From Burkholderiales bacterium (GTDB taxonomy: Bacteria; Pseudomonadota; Gammaproteobacteria; Burkholderiales; Burkholderiaceae_C): DNA of 64,000 nt. Position 1 is the first letter of the stretch. Each line of letters begins with the position of its first letter. The DNA is taken from contig JACRAZ010000060.1 of the NCBI GenBank assembly GCA_016213205.1, forward strand, positions 1-64,000. Direction: 5' to 3'. The position numbers and the translations under genes were made by a program. Of this stretch, positions 33,405 to 41,745 are shown in pieces. The notes under the pieces were generated by a model. That model was not told the origin of the DNA. It made no database searches and saw only the letters and a program-made list of their open reading frames with translations.

Positions 33405-34526
33405 TCACTGCGGCGCCGCAGGCCGGCTCGCCACGGCCCCCTCCGGTGGCGCATCGACCGCCGGGCCCGCTGCGCCCAGGTGGCGCAGCATGAAGCCGGT
33501 GATCTGCCGGTTCACCTGTGGCACCACGCGGGCACGGTCGAAGCCCGGTGGGTCATCGAGCATGTCCGACAGCAGGCCGGTCAGGCCCGGCGGCAGGGGC
33601 GAGAGCATCGCGCCATGGCCACCGTCCGGCAGCTCGGCCAGGCGCTCGCAGGGTGAGCAGGCCGCCAGGATCGGGTCTGAATGCCAGCGTGGCACCAGCC
33701 AGCGGTCCTGCCCCGAGGTCACCAGCGCCAGCGGCACCCGCGGCCGGGCCAGCGAGGCCGGGTCGAAGCTGGAGGCCGATGGCACCTGCGACACCACGGC
33801 CGCCACCCGCGGGTCGTGGTGGCTGTGCGGTGTGTCGTCGGTGAAGCGCCAGCCAATCACGGTCAGCGCGAGCCACTTCTTCAGGCCATCGGCCCAGCCC
33901 CCGGTCAGGCGCGTGATCAGGCCCACGCAGGACTGGAAGTCTTCCACCAGGTGCGCCTCGCAGTGGCGCGCAAAGGCGGCCGGCGACCAGCGCCCGCCGG
34001 CCAGCGTCAGGGCCGTGTGGCCACCCGCCGAGCCGCCGTACACGCCCACCCGGTCCAGCCGGAGCCGCGGCGCGAAGCGCGGGTCGCGGGCGACCGCGTC
34101 GATCGCACGGGACACCTCGGCCGGGCGCTGGGCCCAGCTGGCCGGGCCGGGGTTGCTGTCGTCGCGGTAGTTGTCCTGCCGGTGCTCCGGCATGGCCACC
34201 ACGAAGCCGGCCTCGGTGAGGCTGCGCGCCAGGTCGGCATGCACCCAGGGCGAGCCGCCGGAGCCATGCGAGATCACCACCAGCCGCCCGTTGCCGGCGG
34301 CCGGTGCAGCGTCCGGCGCGAGCTTGAGCACCAGGCGCCCGCGGTGCACCGGCTGGTCTTCGGCCTGGGTGGGGTAGTAGACGGTCACTGGCCCGTCGAG
34401 CCCCTGGCCGGGGATCTCGGCCTGGCCCAGGCCGGCCTGGCTGGCACCGGAAGCGGCCGCCAGGAGCAGGCCCCAGGCCAGGCGGGCTCGCCTGCGGCGT
34501 GGGGTGGGAGGGTGTTCGCTGTTCAT
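33405..34526 (-). CDS. Exported alpha/beta hydrolase (dienelactone hydrolase/PAF acetylhydrolase-like)
   Basis: A 373-residue alpha/beta hydrolase with an N-terminal signal peptide (a basic PRRRRARLAW start, then LLLAAASGASQA). The oxyanion strand ISHGSGGS (about residues 84-91) and the nucleophile elbow GVYGGSAGGHTAL (about 161-173) identify the fold; the acid and His are likely in TSGQDRWLVP and DGGHGAML. It is probably periplasmic and may hydrolyse esters or short lipids. It is oriented towards the sensor kinase with 73 bases between the genes; no operon partner is evident. Confidence 0.87.
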   Translation of the reverse strand: MNSEHPPTPRRRRARLAWGLLLAAASGASQAGLGQAEIPGQGLDGPVTVYYPTQAEDQPVHRGRLVLKLAPDAAPAAGNGRLVVISHGSGGSPWVHADLARSLTEAGFVVAMPEHRQDNYRDDSNPGPASWAQRPAEVSRAIDAVARDPRFAPRLRLDRVGVYGGSAGGHTALTLAGGRWSPAAFARHCEAHLVEDFQSCVGLITRLTGGWADGLKKWLALTVIGWRFTDDTPHSHHDPRVAAVVSQVPSASSFDPASLARPRVPLALVTSGQDRWLVPRWHSDPILAACSPCERLAELPDGGHGAMLSPLPPGLTGLLSDMLDDPPGFDRARVVPQVNRQITGFMLRHLGAAGPAVDAPPEGAVASRPAAPQ

Positions 34527-34635
34527 CGGTCTTGCTCCACATCGAAGGCCCCTGCCCTCGGTGGCGGCACGATGCCTGCCGGCGCTGGCCCTGTCTGGCC
34601 GAAAGCGGCGCGCTGCGGCTTTCGGCTGGCCGATT

Positions 34636-35808
34636 TCAGGAATCGGCCAGCCGCAGCCGCCGAAACTCGGTGGGCGTGAGGCCGGTGGCAGCCTTGAAGG
34701 CCCGGTTGAACGGCCCGATCGACTGGAAGCCCGCGTCCAGCGCGATCGTCAGCACCGGCACCTCGCGCTGCGCGGGGTCGGCCAGCGCATTGCGGGCCTC
34801 CTCGAGCCTGAACCCATTGACGAAGGCCGTGAAGTTGCGATGCCCGAGCCGGCCGTTGATGAGCCGCCGCAGCCGGTATTCCGGCACCCGCAGCTGCGCG
34901 GCCAGGCTGGCCACGCTGAGGTCCTCGCTGCGGTAGGCCCGTTCCTGCGACATCAGGCGCAGCAAGGCCTCGGCCAGCCGGTCTTCGGCGGGATCGGGCG
35001 CCGCGGCAGGCTCGGGTGGCTCGGTCGGCGCCGCTGGCGGGGTGTCCGGCGGGGCGGCCATGGCGGGCGGGGTGGGCGTGGCGGGCGTGCCGGACGGCGC
35101 GGGTGCGCGGGCGCCGGCCGGCCCGGGCGCCACCAGTGGAAAGAGATCCGACCGTGCCAGTTGCAGCATGTGGGTTGCGGCCGCCACCACCACCACCAGC
35201 AGCAGGCTCACGTCCAGCAAGGCGGAGCCCGGTGCCAGCCGGCCATCCGCCGACTGGATCCGCAGCGCGGCCTGCACCACCGAGTAGACGATGCCGCCCA
35301 CCAGGATCACCGCGCGCAGGCGGCGGCGGCCCTCCACCAGGTCGGCATGCCAGTTCGCCACGGCCGCCTGTGCGCTGAGCAGCGCAAACACCAGCGGTAT
35401 TGCACGCTGGGCGCCACGCAGCACCGGTGCCAGCACCGATGCACTGTGCGGCAGCACCAGGCAGTTCCAGCCCGCGAGGCCCGCCACCGCCAGCCACAGC
35501 AGCGCGTGCACCGGGCGGGGCGCGAAGCCATCGTCGAACAGGCAGCGCACGAACAACCAGAACAGCACCGCATTGCCCACCGACACCGCCACCAACGGCA
35601 CCTGCCACGGGCCCGGCATGCCGGATTCGACCAGCGGCATCGCGCCGAACACCTGCACGCACAGGCCCAGCATCAGCAGGGCTCCGGTGCGCACCGAGGG
35701 CAGGCCCGGGCGGTCGCGCCAGGACACCAGCGCCAGCAGGGACAGCAGCGCCACCAGCGTGCCACGCAGGGCGGCGTCGACGAGGGTGGGAACCAGGGAT
35801 TCGGGCAT
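34636..35808 (-). CDS. Membrane-anchored AraC-family regulator
   Basis: A 390-residue protein. The first 230 residues hold about seven hydrophobic segments, and after a Pro/Ala/Gly-rich linker the C-terminal 100 residues are an AraC-type double helix-turn-helix (SVASLAAQLRVPEYRLRRLI, IALDAGFQSIGPFNRAFKAATGLTP). Such proteins are one-component membrane regulators. The ATG at 35808 was chosen because it opens directly into the first membrane segment. The divergent thioesterase gene at 35942 is the nearest possible target. The ligand is unknown. Confidence 0.9.
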   Translation of the reverse strand: MPESLVPTLVDAALRGTLVALLSLLALVSWRDRPGLPSVRTGALLMLGLCVQVFGAMPLVESGMPGPWQVPLVAVSVGNAVLFWLFVRCLFDDGFAPRPVHALLWLAVAGLAGWNCLVLPHSASVLAPVLRGAQRAIPLVFALLSAQAAVANWHADLVEGRRRLRAVILVGGIVYSVVQAALRIQSADGRLAPGSALLDVSLLLVVVVAAATHMLQLARSDLFPLVAPGPAGARAPAPSGTPATPTPPAMAAPPDTPPAAPTEPPEPAAAPDPAEDRLAEALLRLMSQERAYRSEDLSVASLAAQLRVPEYRLRRLINGRLGHRNFTAFVNGFRLEEARNALADPAQREVPVLTIALDAGFQSIGPFNRAFKAATGLTPTEFRRLRLADS

Positions 35809-35941
35809 GCGCCGGCACGGTGGGAAAGCGGGGCCGAAGCTTAGCCGCAAGCGCCCCTGCTGACACGACGGGGTCAGCAGGGGCGGCGCCCACTGCCGGC
35901 TGGGGCGGCGCACCGCCCCAGGACCAACCAGGAACCAGACC

Positions 35942-36364
35942 ATGGATGACGATGCATATTTCTGGCAGGTGATGGCCGGCCGGCGCCCACCGCCTCCGGC
36001 CGCGGCCACCTTGGGCCTTCGTGTGCGGGAGGTGGACGCTGAGGCCGGCCGCATCACGCTGGATTTCGAGGCTAGCCCGTCCTTCACCAACCCGGTGGGC
36101 CACGTGCAGGGAGGATTCCTGGCCGCGATGCTGGACGACACCCTCGGCCCGGCGCTGGCCGCCCAGCTCGCCCGGGGCGAGTGGGCGCCGACGCTGAACC
36201 TCACCGTGTCCTTCCACCGGCCGGCCCGTCCAGGCCCCCTGCAGGGGGTGGGCCGGGTGCTGCGGCGCAGCAGCGAGGTGGCCTTTCTGGCCGGCGAGCT
36301 GTACCAGCAGGGTGAACTGGTGGCCTCGGCGACGGCCACCGCGCTGGTGCGTGCAAAAGCGTGA
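35942..36364 (+). CDS. PaaI-type hotdog-fold thioesterase
   Basis: A 140-residue hotdog thioesterase of the PaaI/4HBT type. The catalytic region FTNPVGHVQGGFLAAMLDDTLG (about residues 48-69) contains the Asn, the HxxGG-like turn and the Asp of the family, and NLTVSFHRPARPG is the next conserved strand. It probably hydrolyses acyl- or aryl-CoA thioesters. It is divergent from the membrane AraC gene; a short N-terminal Pro-rich stretch precedes the fold. Confidence 0.9.
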   Translation: MDDDAYFWQVMAGRRPPPPAAATLGLRVREVDAEAGRITLDFEASPSFTNPVGHVQGGFLAAMLDDTLGPALAAQLARGEWAPTLNLTVSFHRPARPGPLQGVGRVLRRSSEVAFLAGELYQQGELVASATATALVRAKA

Positions 36365-36393
36365 CGGAAATCGCGCCGCGCCGGGTCAATCGC

Positions 36394-36420
36394 TCAAGTA
36401 GAGGGGTAAAGAGCCGTTAG
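36394..36420 (+). promoter_or_regulatory. Sigma-28 (FliA)-like promoter of the exported repeat protein
   Basis: TCAAGTAG, an 11-base spacer and GCCGTTAG match the sigma-28 layout with the same spacing as the chemoreceptor promoter at 17376. It lies 77 bases before the ATG of the repeat protein at 36498. Confidence 0.55.
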
Positions 36421-36497
36421 TTCTGTTGTCACAGCCTTTGCCACGGCCCTGCCGGAGGCGGCACTCGGCATCCAACACACCGGCACGGAGTACCCCC

Positions 36498-36995
36498 ATG
36501 ACCACACGCCTCACCTTCGTTCGCGTCGCAGCCCTGTCCGCAGGCCTGGTGCTGGGGGCATCGAATGCCCTCGCGGCCGAGCCCGCTGACATTGCCCAGA
36601 TGGTGCGCCACGGGATTTCCGAGCTCTCCGTCATTGACTGGGCCGCCGAGGCCGAAGGTGCCCGCGTGGTCGCCGACATGCACTACCGCAACCTGGACCA
36701 GCTGGTGCGCAGCGGCGCGAGCGAGCTCGCCCGTGTCGAGTGGACCGCCCACCCCGAAGGTGCGCGTGTCTTCGCCGAGCTGAAGTACGGCAACCTCGAG
36801 TCGATGGTGCGTCGCGGCATCTCCGAGCTTGCCCGCGCCCAGTGGAAGATGGAGTTCGTCAACACGCCCGTGATGGCCGACGCCGGCACGGTGGACCTGG
36901 CCGCCGTGGCCCGCTACGGCATCACCGAGTTCCTGCGCCCCGAGCCGCAGGAGCAGCAGCTGGCCAGCGTCGTCACGCCGACCGTCGCCCGCTGA
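36498..36995 (+). CDS. Exported repeat protein of unknown function
   Basis: A 165-residue protein that I do not recognise. A signal peptide ends at Ala-Leu-Ala-Ala (about residue 27). The mature part is built from a repeat of about 40 residues, seen three times and once in part: Met/Leu-Val-Arg-x-Gly-x-Ser-Glu-Leu, then a Trp, then GARV and an aromatic-Arg/Gly-Asn end (starts near residues 31, 67, 104 and 139). No cysteines, lipobox or membrane segments follow the signal. A GGAG ribosome site precedes the ATG, and a sigma-28-like promoter lies upstream, which suggests co-expression with motility genes. It may be a periplasmic or secreted structural protein. Confidence 0.75.
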   Translation: MTTRLTFVRVAALSAGLVLGASNALAAEPADIAQMVRHGISELSVIDWAAEAEGARVVADMHYRNLDQLVRSGASELARVEWTAHPEGARVFAELKYGNLESMVRRGISELARAQWKMEFVNTPVMADAGTVDLAAVARYGITEFLRPEPQEQQLASVVTPTVAR

Positions 36996-37031
36996 TCATC
37001 ACGCGGGGCCGCGCTTGCGCAGCGGCCTCGC

Positions 37032-38861
37032 TCATTGCAGCAGCACTTCGCGCCAATAGGTCCAGCCCGCGTCGCAGGACGACTGGCAACGGGTGCTGAA
37101 GCGCAGCACCTCGCCCGCAGCGGCCTCCACCGGCACCAGGCGGTGCGCCTGCATTGCCGCCCCTTTGGCCTCCGCCGCGATGCACTCTTGCATCAGCGGC
37201 GTGTCGTCCTTCGCGCGCCGCACGTCGAAACACAGGCCGCGGTGCCTGCCTTCGGCCTCGGCCTTCACGCCGAAGGACACCGACAGCGCCTTCACTGCCC
37301 GGGGCAAGGTGAGGCTCACCGCGCTGGGCGCATGGGCGAAGAGCAGGTCGCCGTCCAGTGCCACCAGCGGTGCACCGACCGCTGACGAGCGGGCCATGCT
37401 CTGCAGCATGCCCACGCGGTCGCGGCCGATGCCGGCCAGCTCGGCGATGCGCGCATCGCTGACGCCCGGCTGCTTCTGAAGCAGTGCGTAGCCCGGCAGG
37501 GCAAAACCCGGCACCGGCGCATAAGCCTGGTTGCGCTCCAGGAAGCTCACCGCCGGTTCGTGCGGCCAGGGGGGCTCGTGGCGCAGGATGTAGTCGGGCT
37601 GGTAGTGCTTGAGCCAGCTGTAGACGTCGGCCCGGCCGATGTACCCGGCATTGTGCGGGTTCACCAGGCCCAGGATGTCGACGATGCGGCGCTCGGCATA
37701 CCAGCCCAGCGTGCCGATCTCGACCGCACCGATCGTGGCCTGTGGCGGCGTGTTGGCCTTGATCCACAGACCCGCCTGTGCATAGGCCTCGTGACGGCCG
37801 CCGCCGCGCACCGGCGCGACCCGCGAAACCGCAAGCGCCAGGCCCAGCATCAGCACCAGGAACAGGTAGGCCCTGTCGTCCCGCCAGCCGCGCTGCAGCA
37901 GCAGGCTGCCCAGCCGACCGGCACCGCGGGCCGCAAACACCAGCATCAGGAACACAAAGGGGGCGTAGTACCAGTGGTAGCCCGGGATGTTCAGGCCGCC
38001 GTAGAACAGCGCCAGCAAGCCCACGAAGGCCAGCGCCACGCGAGCGACGCGGTGCTCCAGCAGCGTGAAGGCACCAAAGCTCGACAGCACCATCGCTGCC
38101 AGCGCGACGGCATCGTTGCCGGCGAAGGCGGCGCGCACGATCTCGGCGCGGTCGAAGAAGATCCAGCCGGTGCCCCACAGGCCCGAACGGCCCTGGCCGA
38201 TCTTGGCCGAGCCGGTGGCGGGCAGCGGCGCGCCGTAGTACAGCGTGTTGATCAGCATCGGCGCCAGCGCGATGCCCGCCGCCACGGCCATCAGCCGCCA
38301 GCGCGGCAAGCGGCGTTCACGCAGCCACAGGTCAACCATCATCGGCAGGGCCAGGAACACACCTTCGCTGCGCGTGATGAGCAGCAGCGCGAGCGCGATC
38401 ACGAAGCCATCGTTCCCGCGCTGGTACAGCAGCAGCGAAGCGGCGATCAGCAGCAGAAAGAGCGAGCTCTCCATGCCGTAGGTGCCGTAGAAGAACGCGA
38501 AGCACGCCACCGTGCACGACAGCAGCAGCGCCTCCCATTCGGTGCGCGCAAACAGGCGGCCCGCGAGCACGGCCGCGCCGGCCATGAACACGGCGCTGAC
38601 CGTGATGGCGGCCGTCCGCACATCGCCAAGCAGGGTCGAGGCCGCGATCAGGATGTAGGCGAACAGCGGCGACGTCAGGCCGTTGAACTTCTCGCCCGGG
38701 TTGTAGACCAGGCCGTGGCCGAGCTGGACGTTGTGGATGTAGCGCAGGTAGATCAGCGCATCGTCGAGCTCATGGTGCCGCCAGACATACGAAAACACCG
38801 CGACGACCAGGCAGGGAAGAAGGATCGTCAGCCATCGCAGGCGAGATAGCGGTGGGTTCAT
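37032..38861 (-). CDS. Multi-spanning GT-C-type membrane glycosyltransferase-like protein
   Basis: A 609-residue membrane protein with about ten to twelve hydrophobic segments in the first 350 residues and a soluble C-terminal domain of about 240 residues. The first extracytoplasmic loop has DDALIYLRYIHN, then GHGLVYNPGEKFNG (about residues 33-61), the acidic-pair and NPGE pattern seen in lipid-linked-sugar-dependent GT-C transferases. The C-terminal domain includes GTLGWYAERRIVDILGLVNP, which also recurs in that family. It probably moves a sugar onto an envelope acceptor. It is monocistronic, upstream of nothing obvious. Confidence 0.75.
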   Translation of the reverse strand: MNPPLSRLRWLTILLPCLVVAVFSYVWRHHELDDALIYLRYIHNVQLGHGLVYNPGEKFNGLTSPLFAYILIAASTLLGDVRTAAITVSAVFMAGAAVLAGRLFARTEWEALLLSCTVACFAFFYGTYGMESSLFLLLIAASLLLYQRGNDGFVIALALLLITRSEGVFLALPMMVDLWLRERRLPRWRLMAVAAGIALAPMLINTLYYGAPLPATGSAKIGQGRSGLWGTGWIFFDRAEIVRAAFAGNDAVALAAMVLSSFGAFTLLEHRVARVALAFVGLLALFYGGLNIPGYHWYYAPFVFLMLVFAARGAGRLGSLLLQRGWRDDRAYLFLVLMLGLALAVSRVAPVRGGGRHEAYAQAGLWIKANTPPQATIGAVEIGTLGWYAERRIVDILGLVNPHNAGYIGRADVYSWLKHYQPDYILRHEPPWPHEPAVSFLERNQAYAPVPGFALPGYALLQKQPGVSDARIAELAGIGRDRVGMLQSMARSSAVGAPLVALDGDLLFAHAPSAVSLTLPRAVKALSVSFGVKAEAEGRHRGLCFDVRRAKDDTPLMQECIAAEAKGAAMQAHRLVPVEAAAGEVLRFSTRCQSSCDAGWTYWREVLLQ

Positions 38862-38905
38862 GCGGGCTCCCCGTGCACATCGGTTCTGTGACCCCCGGAA
38901 ACGAC

Positions 38906-38929
38906 AACGGCACCCCGCGAGGTGCCGTT
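38906..38929 (-). terminator. Hairpin downstream of tRNA-Val
   Basis: AACGGCACC and GGTGCCGTT form a perfect 9-bp stem with a 6-base loop, 15 bases past the tRNA 3' end in its direction of transcription. T-rich sequence follows on the plus side and a short T-run on the minus side, so it could work in both directions. Confidence 0.65.
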
Positions 38930-38943
38930 GTGATTGCTTTTCT

Positions 38944-39018
38944 TGGTGGGCGGTGCAGGGTTCGAACCTGCGACCCCTGCCGTGTGAAGGCAGTGCTCTA
39001 CCGCTGAGCTAACCGCCC
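38944..39018 (-). tRNA. tRNA-Val(CAC)
   Basis: A 75-base tRNA on the minus strand. The acceptor stem GGGCGGT pairs with ACCGCCC and the CCA end is encoded. The D arm (TTAGCTCAGCGGTAGAGC) and T arm (GTTCGAACC) are standard. The anticodon stem CTGCC/GGCAG encloses the loop TTCACAC, giving anticodon CAC, which reads the valine codon GTG. Confidence 0.97.
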
Positions 39019-39068
39019 GGTATTCCGGGTCTGCTGCGCGACCCTTCGGCCCCGCAGCGAAGCGCGCA

Positions 39069-39773
39069 TTATGCCATAACTGTTCGCCACACTGTCTTGC
39101 CGCCGCTGGCCTTGTCCAGTTCCTTCAGCACGAGCTCGTGCGCGGCCACTTCCTCGGGGCTGGCCGCCAGCACCGGCAGCACGAAGGCACCAAGGTCCTG
39201 CGCCAGGTTGGCCTGCGCGCTGCCGCCCTCTTCCTCGTGGTGGATGACCAGCGAGTCCTGCCCGCGGGTCAGGCGGATGTACACCTCGGCCAGCAGACCC
39301 GCATCCAGCAGTGCGCCGTGAAGCGTACGATGGGTGTTATCAACCTCCAGCCGCTTGCACAGCGCGTCCAGCGAGTTGGCCTTGCCGGGGAACATCTCGC
39401 GCGCCATCAGCAAGGTGTCGGTCACCTTCGCGGCCACGGTGTGGAAGGGCTCGCGGCCCAGGCGCTTCAGCTCGGCGTTGAGGAAGCCCACGTCGAAGGC
39501 CGCGTTGTGGATGATGACCTCGGCCCCTTGCAGGAAGCCCAGCAGGTCTTCGGCCACCTCGACGAACTTCGGCTTGTCGGCCAGGAACTCGTCGGTCAGG
39601 CCGTGGACCTTGATCGCCTCCTCGTTGCCCTTGCGTTCAGGGTTCAGGTAGAAGTGGCGATGCTCGCCGGTGAGGCGGCGGCTCACCATCTCGATGCAGC
39701 CGATCTCGACGATGCGGTCGCCGCTCTCGGGGTTCAGGCCGGTGGTTTCGGTGTCGAGGAAGATCTGGCGCAT
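39069..39773 (-). CDS. dnaQ: DNA polymerase III epsilon subunit (3'-5' exonuclease)
   Basis: A 234-residue DnaQ, the proofreading exonuclease of the replicative polymerase. The Exo I motif DTETTGL (Asp7, Glu9) opens the protein, Exo II is IIHNAAFDVGFL, and Exo III is THRTLHGALLDAGLLAEVY, with the His and Asp of the DEDDh type. The C-terminal segment that binds the alpha subunit is present, and total length is normal. The ATG at 39773 gives the family N-terminus; upstream in-frame sequence is non-coding. It is downstream of lgt, separated by 109 bases. Confidence 0.96.
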   Translation of the reverse strand: MRQIFLDTETTGLNPESGDRIVEIGCIEMVSRRLTGEHRHFYLNPERKGNEEAIKVHGLTDEFLADKPKFVEVAEDLLGFLQGAEVIIHNAAFDVGFLNAELKRLGREPFHTVAAKVTDTLLMAREMFPGKANSLDALCKRLEVDNTHRTLHGALLDAGLLAEVYIRLTRGQDSLVIHHEEEGGSAQANLAQDLGAFVLPVLAASPEEVAAHELVLKELDKASGGKTVWRTVMA

Positions 39774-39882
39774 CAGGACCGCCCGGCCGTTGCGAAGGTC
39801 ATGGGCGCTCCCAGGACCCCGAAGGGGGCCATGGCTGGTCCAGGGGGCGGCGAACGAAGTGGGCTGGAGGGCACCATGGTCG

Positions 39883-40683
39883 TCACTGTACCGGGCGGCG
39901 CGCGGCCCAGAGCCAGAGCCCGACACCGCCGATCACCATCGGCACGCACAACCACTGGCCCATGCTCATGCCCAGGGCCAGCAGGCCGAGGTGCGCATCG
40001 GGCTCGCGGAAATACTCGGCGATGAATCGGAACACCCCGTAGCCGAACAGGAAGGCGCCCGAGACCTGGCCGGTCTTGCGCGGATGGCGCGCGTACAGCC
40101 ACAGCAGCACGAACAGCAGCAGGCCCTCCAGCGCGATCTGGTACAGCTGAGACGGATGGCGAGGCTGCCCGTCGCCCGCCTGCGGGAACACCATCGCCCA
40201 GGGCAGCGAGGGGTCGGCCACGCGGCCCCAGAGTTCGCCGTTGATGAAGTTGCCCACCCGCCCGGCGGCCAGCCCGGTGGGCACGCAGGGCGCCACGAGG
40301 TCGGTCACCTGCAGCCAGGGCCGGCCGCGCCGGCGCGCATACAGGGCCAGCGCGAGGATGACCCCCAGCATGCCGCCGTGGAAGGACATGCCGCCCTTCC
40401 ACACCGCGAAGATCTCCAGCGGGTGCGCCATGTAGTGGCCGAACTTGTAGAACAGCGCATACCCGATGCGGCCGCCCAGCACCACGCCGAGCACACCCCA
40501 GAACAGCAGGTCTTCCACCTCGCGGCGGTTCCAGCCCGCGGTGGCAAACCAGGGCTGGCGGGAACGCAGCGTGGCCAGCCACAGGAACAGGCCGAACGCG
40601 GCCAGGTAGGTCAAGCCGTACCAGTGGATCTGCAGCGGCCCCAGTGACACGGCCACCGGGTTGAAGTTGGGATGCACCAGCAT
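39883..40683 (-). CDS. lgt: Prolipoprotein diacylglyceryl transferase
   Basis: A 266-residue inner-membrane enzyme that transfers diacylglycerol from phosphatidylglycerol to the lipobox cysteine of prelipoproteins. Seven hydrophobic segments are visible. Conserved elements are HWYGLTYL near the N-terminus, [21 protein letters not shown] (containing the essential His), the Lgt signature [13 protein letters not shown], and RHPSQLY. Length is standard. The start is 4 bases from the stop of the LysR gene on the same strand, so it may be transcribed with it. Confidence 0.97.
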   Translation of the reverse strand: MLVHPNFNPVAVSLGPLQIHWYGLTYLAAFGLFLWLATLRSRQPWFATAGWNRREVEDLLFWGVLGVVLGGRIGYALFYKFGHYMAHPLEIFAVWKGGMSFHGGMLGVILALALYARRRGRPWLQVTDLVAPCVPTGLAAGRVGNFINGELWGRVADPSLPWAMVFPQAGDGQPRHPSQLYQIALEGLLLFVLLWLYARHPRKTGQVSGAFLFGYGVFRFIAEYFREPDAHLGLLALGMSMGQWLCVPMVIGGVGLWLWAARRPVQ

Positions 40684-40687
40684 CGGT

Positions 40688-41644
40688 TCAGGTCCCTTTG
40701 CGACTGTTGCGCGTGTTGTCCGGTTGCCGGCCCGTGGCGGGCCGGCGGCGGATTGTCGCCGCAGCCCGCCCGCCCACGTGGGCCACGAAGCGCTGCACCA
40801 CCGGCAGCACCGGTTCGCGCCACAGCAGGCTGGTCTCGCAGCGCAAGGCGGCGTCCCCCACCGGGCGGTACACCACCCCGGGGCGCTGCAGGTGCGTCAC
40901 CGAGGCAGGCACCCAGGCCACGCCCATGCCGGCGGAGACCAGGTTGACGATGGTCTGCATCTGGATCGCCTCCTGCGCGATGCGCGGTGTCGCGCCCTGC
41001 GCCCGGTAGGCGGACAACACGGCGTCGTAGAGCGAAGGCGCGATCTGCCGCGGGAAGATCACCAGCGGCTCACCCGCCACGTCGGCAAAGCGCAGCGCGC
41101 GGCGCCTGGCGGCCGGATGCTGCTCGGGCAGGGCCATCACCAGCGGCTCGCCCAGGGCTGTCCAGGCCGCGAAGCCGGGCGGCGCGGCCGCCGGCGCATG
41201 CAGCACGAAGCCGGCGTCGATCTCGTCACTGTCGAAGGCGGCGAGCTGCACGTCCATCGTGGCCTCGCGCAGCTGCAACGCCACGTCCGGGTGCGCTTCG
41301 CGGAAACCACGCAGCCATTCGGGCAGTGGCCCGTAGGCAATGCTGGAGACGAAGGCCAGCCGCAGCTGGCCCGACAGCCCGGCGGCCGCCGCCTGCGCGA
41401 TGCGTGGCAGCGCATCGGCCGCCGCGAGCAGGCGCTGGGCCTGTGGCAGCAGGGCCACGCCCGCCGGGGCCAATTGCACCGAGCGCCGGGTGCGCACGAA
41501 CAACGGAGCGCCGAGTTCGCGCTCGAGCGCCTGGATGGCCAGCGTGAGCGGCGGCTGGGTCATGTGCAGGCGCGCGGCGGCGCGGCCGAAGTGCAGTTCC
41601 TCGGCCACGGCGACGAACTGGCGCAGCTGGCGAAGCTCGGTCAT
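40688..41644 (-). CDS. LysR-family transcriptional regulator divergent from ilvD
   Basis: A 318-residue LysR regulator. The N-terminal winged helix (about residues 1-60) shows [32 protein letters not shown], followed by the usual linker helix and two-lobed ligand domain ([28 protein letters not shown]). The ATG at 41644 was chosen; upstream in-frame codons would run into the divergent promoter. It faces ilvD across 101 bases, the classic LysR layout, so control of branched-chain amino acid synthesis is a reasonable guess. The ligand is unknown. Confidence 0.92.
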   Translation of the reverse strand: MTELRQLRQFVAVAEELHFGRAAARLHMTQPPLTLAIQALERELGAPLFVRTRRSVQLAPAGVALLPQAQRLLAAADALPRIAQAAAAGLSGQLRLAFVSSIAYGPLPEWLRGFREAHPDVALQLREATMDVQLAAFDSDEIDAGFVLHAPAAAPPGFAAWTALGEPLVMALPEQHPAARRRALRFADVAGEPLVIFPRQIAPSLYDAVLSAYRAQGATPRIAQEAIQMQTIVNLVSAGMGVAWVPASVTHLQRPGVVYRPVGDAALRCETSLLWREPVLPVVQRFVAHVGGRAAATIRRRPATGRQPDNTRNSRKGT

Positions 41645-41745
41645 TGATACGCCAATCGAATCAAAAGCGGGTGACAAATATATTGGACTGCGAAAGACCA
41701 GAGTTCGATACTGCCCCTCCCCGATCTTGCCGAGGATGCACCGTC

